Position numbers and translations under genes: made by a program | Shown: positions 28,009 to 38,774 of the stretch, in pieces | Position numbering within the stretch: the stretch's first letter is position 1 | How the letters are laid out: every line of letters starts with the position of its first letter | Source of the DNA: Xanthomonas sp. 3793 | GTDB taxonomy: Bacteria > Pseudomonadota > Gammaproteobacteria > Xanthomonadales > Xanthomonadaceae | Length of the DNA stretch: 64,000 nucleotides | Direction: 5' to 3' | Assembly (NCBI RefSeq): GCF_024806835.1 | Contig: NZ_JANTYU010000008.1 | Coordinates: 82,793-146,792, forward strand | The notes under the pieces: generated by a model | What the model was told of the DNA's origin: nothing | The model's input: the letters and a program-made list of their open reading frames with translations, nothing else | Database searches by the model: none

Positions 28009-28481
28009 GAGCACCCATGACATCCAAGGGCGCGCAACGTCTGCGCGAGGAACTGGATCAGCTGAAGTCAGTCAAGCGCCCGGCGGTGATCGCCGCGATC
28101 GCCGAAGCGCGTGCGCACGGCGATCTGAAGGAGAACGCCGAGTATCACGCTGCGCGCGAGCAGCAGAGCTTCATCGAAGGCCGCATCAAGCAGCTGGAAG
28201 GCGAGCTGTCGCATGCCGAGATCATCGACATCACCAAGTTGTCGGCCGGCAGCAAGATCGTGTTCGGCGCCACGGTGACGCTGGCCGACACCGAGACCGA
28301 TGAAGAGAAGCGCTACCAGATCGTTGGCGATCTGGAAGCGGACATCAAGCTGGGCCTGATCGCGATTTCCTCGCCGCTGGCACGCGCGTTGATCGGCAAG
28401 CTGGAAGGCGATTCGGTCACCATCGATGCGCCGGCCGGCCAGCGCGAATACGAAGTGGTCAGCGTCGCGTACCTGGATTGA
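28005..28481 (+). CDS. greA: Transcript cleavage factor GreA
   Basis: The 158-residue protein has an N-terminal coiled coil with the acidic tip (ARAHGDLKENAEYHAAREQQ) that enters the RNA polymerase secondary channel. The C-terminal FKBP-like domain ends YEVVSVAYLD. It rescues backtracked polymerase. The ATG at 28005 overlaps the carB stop; a second ATG at 28017 (MTSKGAQRLREEL) is a possible start closer to the family N-terminus. Coupling to carB is a feature of the rpf neighbourhood. Confidence 0.95.
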
Positions 28482-28499
28482 CCCACTGACGCCTGAGCG

Positions 28500-29420
28500 A
28501 TGACGACCGCAACGCTGCTGCTGCCCGAAAAACGCCGTCTGCCCGGAACGCTGGACAACACGGTGGTGGCCAGCGCCCTGGCGCGCGCCGATCTGCACGC
28601 CGCCGATGCCGGCGAAGTGGCGCAGTTGCAGCGGCATTTCACGCTGACGCCGGCGCAGTGGCCGGTGGCGGCATTGACCCGGCAACTGGATGCCGGCGAT
28701 GCCGCGGGCGCGACCTGGGTGCGTGCCGATCCGGCCTATGTGGTGCCGGACATGCAGGGCGCGCGCTTGATGGGCTATGGCGAGGCGCTCGGCGCCACGG
28801 CCGAGGACCTGGCCGTGTTGTTGCCGATCCTCAAGCCGATGTTCGGCGATGCGGGATTTTTGCTCGATGCACCGACGCCATCGCGGTGGTATCTACGTCT
28901 GTCGCCGGATGCCAAGTTGCCGGAGTTCGCGCCGCCAGATGTGGCGATCGGCGACGACCTGTTCGAGCATTTGCCGGCCGGCGACGCGGGCCGACGCTGG
29001 CGTGCCTTGCTGACCGAAGCGCAGGTGTTGCTGCATCAACATCCCTGGAACGAGGGCCGCGTGGCCAGCGGCAAACCGGCGATCAATTCGCTGTGGTTCT
29101 GGGGCGGCGGCGTGCTGCCGCATGCAGTGACATCGCCGCATCGGCAGGTGCGCAGCCGCGAGTCGCTGCTGCGTGCGCTGGCTTTGGCGGCCGGTGCCGA
29201 TGCGCAGGGCGAACAACGCGTGGATGCGCTGGTGGACCTGCGTCATCTGCGTTCGCTGCAGCAGTTCGGCGATGACGCAGTGGCACCGCTGCTGGCGGCG
29301 ATGGCGCGTGGCGAGCTGGATCGGCTGGTGCTGGATTTCCAGGACGGCGAAACGCTGTCGCTGGCGCGCTCGCAACGCTGGCGGTTCTGGCGCAAGCCAC
29401 GGCAGCAACTGGCGCAATGA
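28500..29420 (+). CDS. rpfE: RpfE, conserved protein of the rpf locus, function unknown
   Basis: The 306-residue soluble protein sits between greA and recJ, the position of rpfE in Xanthomonas and Xylella. Recognisable features are the helical N-terminus, ADPAYVVPDMQGARLMG, and the conserved HPWNEGR and NSLWFWGGGVLP. Related proteins have sometimes been labelled phosphoglycerate mutase-like, but I see no phosphatase motif, so that label is doubtful. Its stop overlaps recJ (ATGA), hence tight coupling to recJ. The symbol rests mainly on gene order. Confidence 0.78.
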   Translation: MTTATLLLPEKRRLPGTLDNTVVASALARADLHAADAGEVAQLQRHFTLTPAQWPVAALTRQLDAGDAAGATWVRADPAYVVPDMQGARLMGYGEALGATAEDLAVLLPILKPMFGDAGFLLDAPTPSRWYLRLSPDAKLPEFAPPDVAIGDDLFEHLPAGDAGRRWRALLTEAQVLLHQHPWNEGRVASGKPAINSLWFWGGGVLPHAVTSPHRQVRSRESLLRALALAAGADAQGEQRVDALVDLRHLRSLQQFGDDAVAPLLAAMARGELDRLVLDFQDGETLSLARSQRWRFWRKPRQQLAQ

Positions 29421-31156
29421 CCTCCACTCCCCGGATCGTCCGGCGCCCACCCGGGCAGGCCGGAAGCTGGCCCGATGCCATGTTGCCGCTGCTGCGTCGC
29501 ATCTACGCATCGCGCGGTGTCGGCGATGCGCAGGGCGCGCAGCCGCGGTTGGGGCAGTTGCTCTCGCCGGAGTTGCTTCATAACAGCGACGTGGCCGCCA
29601 ACCTGTTGGCCGATGCGATCGCCCGGCAACGGCGCATCCTGGTGGTGGGCGACTTCGACTGCGATGGCGCCACCGCCTGCGCGGTAGGCGTGCGCGGTTT
29701 GCGCATGCTTGGCGCGCTGGATGTGCACCACGCGGTGCCCAATCGCATGGTGCACGGCTATGGCCTGTCGCCCGCATTGGTGGACGAATTGGCCGTGCTG
29801 CAGCCGGATGTGCTGGTCACCGTCGACCACGGCATCGCCTGCCACGCGGGCGTGGCGGCGGCCAAGGCGTGCGGCTGGACGGTGCTGGTCACCGACCATC
29901 ACTTGCCTGGCGAAGTGTTGCCGCCGGCCGATGCGATCGTCGATCCGAATCTGGCCAACGACAGCTTCCCGAGCAAATCGCTGGCCGGCGTAGGCGTGAT
30001 CTTTTACGTGTTGCTGGCGCTGCGCAGTGCCCTGCGCGCGCGTGGCGCCTTTGCCGGCCGCGCCGAACCGGATCTGTCGGTGTTGCTGGATCTGGTCGCC
30101 GTCGGCACGGTGGCCGATCTGGTGCCGCTGGACACCAACAATCGCGCGCTGGTGTCGGCCGGGTTGCGCCGCCTGCGCGAAGGCCGCGGCTGCATCGGGT
30201 TGCGCGCGTTGATCGATGCCAGCGGCCGCGATGTCGCGCGTCTGAGCGCCAGCGATATCGGGTTCGCGCTCGGGCCGCGCTTGAATGCGGCCGGCCGGCT
30301 GGAAGACATGGCGCTTGGCATCGAGCTGCTGCTCAGCGAGGACTGGAACCGCGCACGCGAGATCGCCGTCACCCTGGAAGAGATCAACGCCGAGCGCCGC
30401 GCGGTGCAGCAGTTTATGACCGACGATGCCGAGCAGTTGGTCACCAAGGTGGTGCTGGACGCCGAGGGCGCCTTGCCGATCGCTGCCTGCCTGTTCGATG
30501 CGCAATGGCACCCCGGCGTGATCGGCCTGGTCGCCTCCAAATTGAAAGATCGGTTGCATCGCCCGGTGATCGCGCTGGCGCCGGCCGAGCCGGGCAGCAC
30601 CCAGTTGCGCGGTTCGGCGCGGTCCATTCCCGGCCTGCATATCCGCGACGTGCTGGCGGCGGTGGATGCGCGTCATCCGGGTTTGCTGCAGAAGTTTGGC
30701 GGCCATGCGATGGCGGCGGGCTTGAGCATCGATCACGCCGCGCTGGCGACCTTCGAGCAGGCCTTTCAGGCGCAGGTTCACGCGATGGTGGATGCGTCGC
30801 TGCTGCATGCCGAGTTGCACAGCGATGGCGAGCTCGCCGCGCACGAACTCGATCACGTGCACGCCGAAGCCTTGCGGGTGGCCGGTCCGTGGGGGCAGGG
30901 CTTTCCGGAGCCGCTGTTCGATGGTCAGTTCGAAGTGCTGCAGTACCGGGTGCTCAAGGAGCGCCACCTCAAGCTGACCCTGCGTTGCGCCGGCCGCGCC
31001 GAGCCGCTCAATGCCATCCACTTCAACGGCTGGCACGGTAGCGAACCGGCACGCTTGGTGCGCCTGGCATACCGTCTGGTCAGCGACGACTATCGCGGTG
31101 GCACCGCGGTGCAGTTGATCGTCGAACATTGCGAGCCGGCGATAGTCACCGGCTGA
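29417..31156 (+). CDS. recJ: Single-stranded-DNA-specific exonuclease RecJ
   Basis: The 579-residue 5'-3' ssDNA exonuclease acts in recombination and mismatch repair. The DHH superfamily motifs are in order: VVGDFDCDGATA (motif I), VTVDHGI, VTDHHLPGE (DHH), and the DHHA1 region with GGHAMAAGLSI near residue 435. A C-terminal OB-like domain follows. The ATG overlaps the rpfE stop. Length is typical. Confidence 0.96.
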   Translation: MTSTPRIVRRPPGQAGSWPDAMLPLLRRIYASRGVGDAQGAQPRLGQLLSPELLHNSDVAANLLADAIARQRRILVVGDFDCDGATACAVGVRGLRMLGALDVHHAVPNRMVHGYGLSPALVDELAVLQPDVLVTVDHGIACHAGVAAAKACGWTVLVTDHHLPGEVLPPADAIVDPNLANDSFPSKSLAGVGVIFYVLLALRSALRARGAFAGRAEPDLSVLLDLVAVGTVADLVPLDTNNRALVSAGLRRLREGRGCIGLRALIDASGRDVARLSASDIGFALGPRLNAAGRLEDMALGIELLLSEDWNRAREIAVTLEEINAERRAVQQFMTDDAEQLVTKVVLDAEGALPIAACLFDAQWHPGVIGLVASKLKDRLHRPVIALAPAEPGSTQLRGSARSIPGLHIRDVLAAVDARHPGLLQKFGGHAMAAGLSIDHAALATFEQAFQAQVHAMVDASLLHAELHSDGELAAHELDHVHAEALRVAGPWGQGFPEPLFDGQFEVLQYRVLKERHLKLTLRCAGRAEPLNAIHFNGWHGSEPARLVRLAYRLVSDDYRGGTAVQLIVEHCEPAIVTG

Positions 31157-31953
31157 TCTGCGGGCTCAGCGTTCTCTCTAGCTTTTGTAGGCCGCACCTG
31201 GCGTCATCTGGATGATCCAAGCCGCGTTGGTCGAGGGCACGCGGTGTCCTGCCGCTCGCGGGACGCGCTGTGAATCCGTCCGCAGAGGGAGCTGTAGGGG
31301 TCTCAGGCGCATGGCTGCCAGTCTCTGGCTTCGGGAGAGGGCGGCAGCGCGGCCGGGGATCGGCTCCTCGGCTCGGTCAGACATCCTGTCTGACTCGCCG
31401 CCGCGGCACATCCTGAGTGCCGCTCTCCGCCAATCCCCGGCCACGCTGCTGCCTCGGCGTGTCGTTTCCATGACCTGATCAAGGCACGCCAATTCGTCAT
31501 CTTTTTCTGCAGATCCGCCATGACGACGCTGCAGGAACTTTCCTGAAAGCCTGTGTTGTTCGGCGTGTACCGGGAGGCTGATCGGACGCGCCGTGATCCA
31601 GGCAACACGCGTCATGCTCCGCTTGCATCCATGCACACCGACCATCTCGACAGGCCCTTGCCCGCCCACCGTCGCGGGACCTTACGCGGCATGGATGCCG
31701 CGTAAGAGCTTACAGGGACGTACTTGCAGCGTGTCCCGCGATGGTGGGCGGGCAAGGGCCCTGCAGCCAGGCTGCAGATCAGCCGCTCTACCCTGGACGG
31801 CACGCTCACGGGTGGCATATACGCGCTGCTACATGCTTTCTGTGTTCCGTGCCTGACGGCCGCAAGCTGGTCCAGTTCGCGGTTCAAGGCATCTTGCAAG
31901 GCAGTGCAAGCACATACCGGCGCTCGCACGCACTCGCGCCGTCCTCGCCTGGA
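31157..31953. other. 800-bp intergenic region with repeat elements
   Basis: No gene is supported here. It holds a degenerate half of the type 2 palindromic arm near 31241-31267 and a full type 1 element at 31656-31757. The flanking motif ATGCACACCGACCAT at 31631-31645 also accompanies the other type 1 copies. The remainder has only short overlapping frames rich in Arg, Pro and Ser. Confidence 0.6.
31656..31757. repeat. Palindromic intergenic element, arm type 1 (copy B)
   Basis: The arms 31656-31680 and 31733-31757 are inverted copies with one mismatch. The inner palindrome at 31681-31706 (CTTACGCGGCAT-GG-ATGCCGCGTAAG) is the same as in copy A apart from the loop. The segment between inner palindrome and right arm differs from copy A but matches, inverted, the copy at 63670-63771. 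Confidence 0.9.
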
Positions 31954-32991
31954 TCAGGGCGACTTCTTGACCTCGGTCACCAAGGTCGGCAATTCCCACG
32001 CGCCACCAGCAGCCACCAGCCGGCATAGGCCGGAGCTGGACTTGGAGGTCTGCACGAAGCGGCGGCCATCCCAGGTCCATGCCGCCTGGCTGTAGCAGTC
32101 GCCCAGGCCGCGGCCCTTCTGGGACTCCAGGATGGTGGAGCCATCCAGATCGCTGGCGTGCGTGGTGACCAGGGTCGGCGCGAACGGCGCGCGTGCGTTG
32201 ACCACCCAGAAGCCGGTGCCGATGTTGTAGGCGCCCATCCAGCAATCGGTCGACACCAGTAGCTTGTCGTTGCTCAGGCGGGTGACGGTCAGCGGTTCGG
32301 CGGCATCGCCGGCATCCAGGCCCTTGCATTCTTCATCGGCCGGAAGCGTGGCGCGCAGCGCCTGGTACAGCGCCGGCAAGCTGCCCAGACGAGCGTCGCC
32401 CGCCTGCGCTGCTGCCAGCTTGGCCTCGCGCACCTGCGGCACCGGCAATGCCGGCAGCACGCTGGCCTCGTCGCGATCGCCCTTGCGCACCAGTGCGCCG
32501 CGCGTGCCCAGCCGGCCCTGGAACTCGTCCATCTTCAGCAGTGTCGCCGCCGCACCGCGATCGGACAGCTGCCAGCGGCGGCCATCGTTGCCGATCGCCA
32601 CGATCTTGCTGCTGCGGGTCAGTGCCGCCAGCAGTGCGGTGACCTGCGGGCTGCTCAGAACGGCGGTGCCGCTCTTGCCATCCAGCGCCAGCTTGCCCAG
32701 ATCGCGCTGATCGATCTGCAGCTTCAGCGATGCCGGCAGCTTGATCTCGTCGTACTGACCCAGCATCAGCTCGGCCGTCACCGCCTGGCCGGCACCGGCC
32801 TTGCGCGTCAGCAGCACCGATACCGGCAGGTGATCGCCTTCGTCCGGCTGATAGCCGGCGGCGCGGCAGGTGCGGGTGTTGTCGCAGGCGATGGTCCAGT
32901 CGTCGTGACTGAAATCGACACCGGTCGCAGGCGCGGCAAGTGTGATTGCGGGGCTACACAGCAAGACTGCGGCAAGCAGCTCGTAACGCAT
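31954..32991 (-). CDS. Exported DUF1176 protein
   Basis: The 345-residue protein has a signal peptide (MRYELLAAVLLCSPAITLAAP) and a soluble periplasmic domain. FSHDDWTIACDNTRTCRAAGY at the mature N-terminus and the C-terminal DCYSQAAWTWDGRRFVQTSKSSSG are characteristic of DUF1176. Several Cys residues suggest disulfides. The function is unknown. The ATG at 32991 is chosen because it opens a clean signal peptide; the extra frame upstream is implausible. It is encoded alone between recJ and the acyltransferase gene. Confidence 0.88.
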   Translation of the reverse strand: MRYELLAAVLLCSPAITLAAPATGVDFSHDDWTIACDNTRTCRAAGYQPDEGDHLPVSVLLTRKAGAGQAVTAELMLGQYDEIKLPASLKLQIDQRDLGKLALDGKSGTAVLSSPQVTALLAALTRSSKIVAIGNDGRRWQLSDRGAAATLLKMDEFQGRLGTRGALVRKGDRDEASVLPALPVPQVREAKLAAAQAGDARLGSLPALYQALRATLPADEECKGLDAGDAAEPLTVTRLSNDKLLVSTDCWMGAYNIGTGFWVVNARAPFAPTLVTTHASDLDGSTILESQKGRGLGDCYSQAAWTWDGRRFVQTSKSSSGLCRLVAAGGAWELPTLVTEVKKSP

Positions 32992-33236
32992 CGTAGTTTC
33001 TTCATCGCAGGTCGGGGCCGGCATCTTGCGATGCGCACTGCAGGGCGTCCAGGCGAATCGTCGGCAGGCGGCGACTGCCATTCATGGTGTGCAGGTGCGT
33101 CCGGGCACTGCGGTGCATCGGCAGCGTTGTTGCCAATGGACAATGACGCGCGCCGCGGTGCCCGAGGCGCCCCGGCGACGATGCGCTGGCGGCATCGTTT
33201 GGCCGGTCTTCTCTGCCGGCCTGTCGCTCTCAGCGA

Positions 33237-34448
33237 TCACCCCTGCGTCAGCGTGGCCGCGGTGCGCGTGCCGATCGGCGATTCGCGCATCGGCATCCCG
33301 AACAGCGGGCGCAGCCAGCGCACGCGTCGGATCAGGTATTCGTGCAACAGCAGGCAACCGGCGACGGTGGCGGCCAACACCAGCACCGGTTCCAGCCACG
33401 GCCCCAGCTGCAACGGCGCCAACCAGTACAGCGCCAGGATGATCAGGCTCTGATGCAGGATGTACCAGGGGAAGACGGCCTGGGTGCAGTACGGCAGCCA
33501 CGCGAACGGGCGGTTCAGGCCCTGCCTCGCCCAGCCGAACAGGGTCAGTAGTGCCAGCCAGGTATAGGCTGCGCGCGCCAGCCGCTCGACCACGTCCCAG
33601 CGAATTGTCCCCGACATCTCCGACAACTGCGCAGGATCGAGCGATCGGCCCAACTGGCGGATGCTCAGCTCGGTGGCGATCGCCAGCAGCGCGGCGATCA
33701 GGGTTGGCCAACGCAGCTGCACGGCCCATGTCCAGAAGCGTGCGTTGTTGGCCAGTGCATATCCCAGCACGACTAACGGAAACGACTCGGCGTGCACGAA
33801 CCAGTCGCCGACCAGGGCGTGGGTCGGTGGGTGGCGCGGCAGTACCCACAGCACGCAAACGGCCTCCCACAGAATGGGTGCCAGCAGCAGGGCAGGCAGC
33901 GCGATGGCCGCCGGCAACGCCGGCAGACTCGCCGGCAGCTTGCGGCCCAGCGCGAGCATGGCCATCAGTAACCCGGTGTAAGGCAGCAGATAGGCCAGGT
34001 ACCACAGATGGTTCCAGGTGATGCCGTGTTCCCAGCCATCGAAACTGCCGGCCGGCCACGGCCGGACCTGCCAATAGCGCAGCAGGAAGTTGCCGAAGCC
34101 GGGCACGACCTTGCCATTGCTGACGCCCTGGCAGTACGCCTGCACCGCCACCACCACGAACATGCCGAACAGCAGCGGGGGCAGCAGCCGGCCACAACGC
34201 CGCCAGGCGAACTGCCACGGGGCACGTTCCGCACGCGCCAGGCCGATCGCGATGCCGGAGATCATGAACAGCAATGGCATCCGCCAGCGGTTGAGCGCGA
34301 TCATCGGCGGCTGCAGCCACTCGGCGGTGTAGGCACTCTTTAAATGGAAGTCCCAGCCGGCCACGTAGGCCATGCCCACGTGATAGAGGATCAGCAGGGC
34401 GAAGGCGAAGACGCGCAAGGCATCGATATCGTGGCGGCGTTCGGTCAT
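33237..34448 (-). CDS. Membrane acyltransferase, family 3 (OpgC/OafA-like)
   Basis: The 403-residue polytopic protein has about ten membrane helices. The N-terminal RRHDIDALRVFAFALLILYHVGM contains the conserved His and Arg of acyltransferase family 3 (PF01757). Such proteins transfer acyl groups to periplasmic glucans, lipopolysaccharide or exopolysaccharide. Nine C residues (34449-34457, minus strand) lie directly before the ATG. An in-frame ATG at 34478 would place that tract inside the coding region, and the open frame extends further still. The start is therefore uncertain and slippage could affect expression. Confidence 0.87.
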   Translation of the reverse strand: MTERRHDIDALRVFAFALLILYHVGMAYVAGWDFHLKSAYTAEWLQPPMIALNRWRMPLLFMISGIAIGLARAERAPWQFAWRRCGRLLPPLLFGMFVVVAVQAYCQGVSNGKVVPGFGNFLLRYWQVRPWPAGSFDGWEHGITWNHLWYLAYLLPYTGLLMAMLALGRKLPASLPALPAAIALPALLLAPILWEAVCVLWVLPRHPPTHALVGDWFVHAESFPLVVLGYALANNARFWTWAVQLRWPTLIAALLAIATELSIRQLGRSLDPAQLSEMSGTIRWDVVERLARAAYTWLALLTLFGWARQGLNRPFAWLPYCTQAVFPWYILHQSLIILALYWLAPLQLGPWLEPVLVLAATVAGCLLLHEYLIRRVRWLRPLFGMPMRESPIGTRTAATLTQG

Positions 34449-34605
34449 GGGGGGGGGCGGTCGAGGAAGTGCACCCATCCTGCCCGCTGACCCCGATGGA
34501 TAAAGGGGGCAGGGGTGGAGATGCCCCGGCGCGGTGACCAATTGCATCCTACCAGTGACGAATGGGGCGGCGAGATGACGTTGTCGCGCCATTGCGCAGG
34601 ACTCT

Positions 34606-35556
34606 ATGATCGGCAGCTGCCAACTGCGGACGCCTGCAATGGAAACCATCGGGCCGCGCCCGCCGACACCTCAGGACGGTGCGGGTCACTTCGCCACGCG
34701 CTGGGCTGTGATGATCTGGTCGCTGGTGTTTTACCTGAGCGCATTGGGCAACACGCTGACCGCATGGTTGGCGGGGCGGCGCGATGGCGAGGCGATCGTG
34801 CTGTGGCAGTTGCTGAGCTGGGAGCTGAGCAGCGCCACGACGTCGCTGTTGTTGCTGCCGGCGATGTTCTGGCTCTGCGCACGCTGGCCGCTGCATGCCG
34901 ACGTCTGGCGTCGACGTGTGCCGCTGTACCTGGCTGCTGCGCTGGGCTGGTGGCTGGCGCACGTCGCCGGCATGGTGCTGTTGCGCAAACTGGTCTACGC
35001 GCTGGCTGGCAGCCACTACGACTTCGGTGGTTGGCCGCTACAGTGGTTCTATGAGTTGTCCAAGGATCTGCGCACCTTTGCGATGCTGGTGGCGTTGCAG
35101 CACACGCTGGCGTGGTACGCGCGGCGCCGCCAGGGCGAGGCGCATCTGCTTGCGGCACCGGACGAGGGCCCGCCAGAGGAGCCGTTGGACCGACCGGAAC
35201 GCTTTCTGGTGCGCAAGCTCGGCCGCGACTTTTTGGTCGCCACGGCCGATATCGAATGGATCCAGGCCTCCGGCAACTATGTCAACTTGCGCGTACGCGG
35301 CCACGATTACCCGCTGCGCAGCACGATGGCGGCGATCGAAGCCCGGCTGGACCCGGCGGTGTTCGTGCGGATCCATCGTAGCTACCTTGTGAATTTGAGC
35401 CAGGTACAGGCGATAGAACCGGTCGATTCCGGCGATGCCCGCGTGCATCTGCACGACGCCACTGTGCTGCCGTGCAGTCGCAGCCATCTGGCAGATCTGC
35501 GCGCGCGGGCAGGGCGAGGTACCGCTGCGCCGCAGGGAGAGACGTTGACGGTCTGA
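34606..35556 (+). CDS. rpfD: RpfD, membrane LytTR-family regulator
   Basis: The 316-residue protein has about four N-terminal membrane helices (residues ~35-170) and a C-terminal LytTR DNA-binding domain (~200-300). In the latter, FLVRKLGRDFLVATADIEWI, SGNYVNLRV and FVRIHRSYLVNL are typical. It probably senses a signal at the membrane and binds DNA directly, without phosphorylation. The position next to prfB and lysS matches rpfD of Xanthomonas. The ATG at 34606 has AGGA 5 nt upstream; an ATG at 34639 is the alternative. Confidence 0.85.
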   Translation: MIGSCQLRTPAMETIGPRPPTPQDGAGHFATRWAVMIWSLVFYLSALGNTLTAWLAGRRDGEAIVLWQLLSWELSSATTSLLLLPAMFWLCARWPLHADVWRRRVPLYLAAALGWWLAHVAGMVLLRKLVYALAGSHYDFGGWPLQWFYELSKDLRTFAMLVALQHTLAWYARRRQGEAHLLAAPDEGPPEEPLDRPERFLVRKLGRDFLVATADIEWIQASGNYVNLRVRGHDYPLRSTMAAIEARLDPAVFVRIHRSYLVNLSQVQAIEPVDSGDARVHLHDATVLPCSRSHLADLRARAGRGTAAPQGETLTV

Positions 35557-35797
35557 GGCCGCTGCGACGCTGTTGGCGGGCGAACTGGCCGACGTCACTG
35601 CATCCCCGCCATCGCACCGTTGGCACGGTTGCCGCGAGTCGCGCGCGCGATGTGTCGAGACGGGAATCCTTGCGGTCGAGCGCGGCAGGGACGCGTCGTC
35701 TGGACAATCGTCATTCAGCGCACAGTGCCGAGGCGGGCGCGTTCCGCCACCGTCGCCCGCTTGCTAAACTAGCCAGCTTGTTTGCCGGAAATCCGTC

Positions 35798-36923
35798 ATG
35801 ATCGAAACCAATCCGATCCGCCAGCGCATCACCGATCTCAACGATCGCGTGCTCTCGCTCAGGGGGTATCTTTGACTACGACGCCAAGAAAGAGCGTCTA
35901 GAGGAAGTCAGCCGGGAGCTGGAAAGCCCGGACGTGTGGAACGATGCCGAGCGTGCCCAGGCCCTGGGTCGCGAGCGCTCCATGCTGGAAAAGACCGTCA
36001 TCGGCATCGCCGATGTACTGGCCGGCCTCACCGATGCCGGCGATCTGCTGGAGCTGGCCGACAGCGAGCAGGACGAGGACACTGCCGTTGCGGTGATCGC
36101 CGATCTGGACAAGTACCAGGCCCATGTCGAAAAGCTGGAATTCCAGCGCATGTTCTCCGGCCAGATGGACGGCGCCAACGCATTCGTCGACATCCAGGCC
36201 GGCGCCGGTGGTACCGAGGCGCAGGACTGGGCCGAAATCCTGCTGCGCATGTATCTGCGCTGGGCCGAGTCGCGCGGCTGGAAGACCGAGCTGATGGAAG
36301 TGTCCGGCGGCGAAGTCGCTGGCATCAAGTCGGCCACCGTGCGCATCGAAGGCGAATATGCCTATGGCTGGCTGAAGACCGAGATCGGCGTGCACCGGCT
36401 GGTGCGCAAGTCGCCGTTCGATTCGGACAACCGCCGGCATACCAGTTTCACTTCGGTGTTCGTGTCGCCGGAAGTGGACGACAACATCGAGATCGACATC
36501 AACCCGGCCGATCTGCGTACCGACGTGTATCGCTCCTCGGGCGCCGGTGGTCAGCACGTCAACAAGACCGAATCGGCGGTGCGTATCACGCATATCCCGA
36601 CCAATACCGTGGTCGCCTGCCAGACCGGCCGCAGCCAGCACCAGAACCGCGACAACGCGATGAAGATGCTGGCAGCCAAGCTGTACGAACTGGAAGTGCA
36701 GAAGCGCAATGTCGAGCGCGACGCGCTGGAAGCCACCAAGTCCGACATCGGCTGGGGCAGCCAGATCCGCAACTACGTCCTCGACCAGAGCCGCATCAAG
36801 GATCTGCGCACCGGCATCGAACGCAGCGACACGCAGAAAGTGCTGGACGGCGATCTGGACGAATTCGTCGAGGCCAGCCTCAAGGCCGGTCTGGCGGCAG
36901 GCTCCAAACGCCTGGACGCCTGA
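35798..36923 (+). CDS. prfB: Peptide chain release factor 2 with programmed +1 frameshift
   Basis: Translation starts at the ATG at 35798 (MIETNPIRQ). It runs 25 codons to CTT (35870-35872) and meets an in-frame TGA at 35873-35875. A +1 shift onto GAC (35874) continues in the main frame to 36923, giving about 374 residues. The classic signal is present: an internal Shine-Dalgarno AGGGGG at 35861-35866, then TATCTTTGAC. RF2 itself reads TGA, so low RF2 promotes the shift (autoregulation). GGQ lies in SSGAGGQHVNKTES and the SPF stop-recognition motif in RKSPFDSDNRRH. It is not a pseudogene. Confidence 0.97.
35861..35876 (+). promoter_or_regulatory. prfB: prfB programmed frameshift site
   Basis: The sequence AGGGGG-TAT-CTT-TGA-C combines an internal ribosome-binding sequence 3 nt before the slippery CTT with a weak-context TGA followed by C. 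It is essentially the same as the E. coli prfB signal. Confidence 0.96.
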
Positions 36924-36928
36924 CCCCC

Positions 36929-36962
36929 GCGCGAGGTCGCAGCGGATGCGACGGCCTCGCGC
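36929..36962 (+). terminator. Hairpin after prfB
   Basis: An 8-bp outer stem (36929-36936 with 36955-36962, GCGCGAGG type) and an inner TCGCA/TGCGA pairing lie just after the prfB stop. No T-tract follows, and lysS starts 156 nt on. Confidence 0.45.
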
Positions 36963-37117
36963 GATGTTACGCAGGCACCGCAGCGCTAACCTGCGCTGCG
37001 GCAGCAAAGATCTCAGGCGACCTGCGCGCGACACCGTCAATGTAAGAGAGCCCGGCGCTGCCGGTGTCTCACTCCCCACCGGGCACGCGCCCGACCTCTA
37101 GCAGACCGATTCCCGCC

Positions 37118-38635
<1,518 letters not shown>

Positions 38636-38774
38636 CTTTTTTGTGCGAACCGCGTGCTCACGGCACAGATACTGCATATGCTAGGGCGGAGCTTCGGGCA
38701 GCGTCATGTCCGGGGAAGTCGACACAGCGGTCGACGTCACGCTTTTCCGTTCTCGTGATAGAGGAGCAACGGCT

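Noticed and set aside
28500..29420. Phosphoglycerate mutase assignment for rpfE
   Set aside because: Neither the RHGE motif of the cofactor-dependent type nor the metal-binding pattern of the independent type is visible.
35798..35875. prfB as a pseudogene because of an early TGA
   Set aside because: The TGA is the programmed frameshift signal, with all required elements in place.
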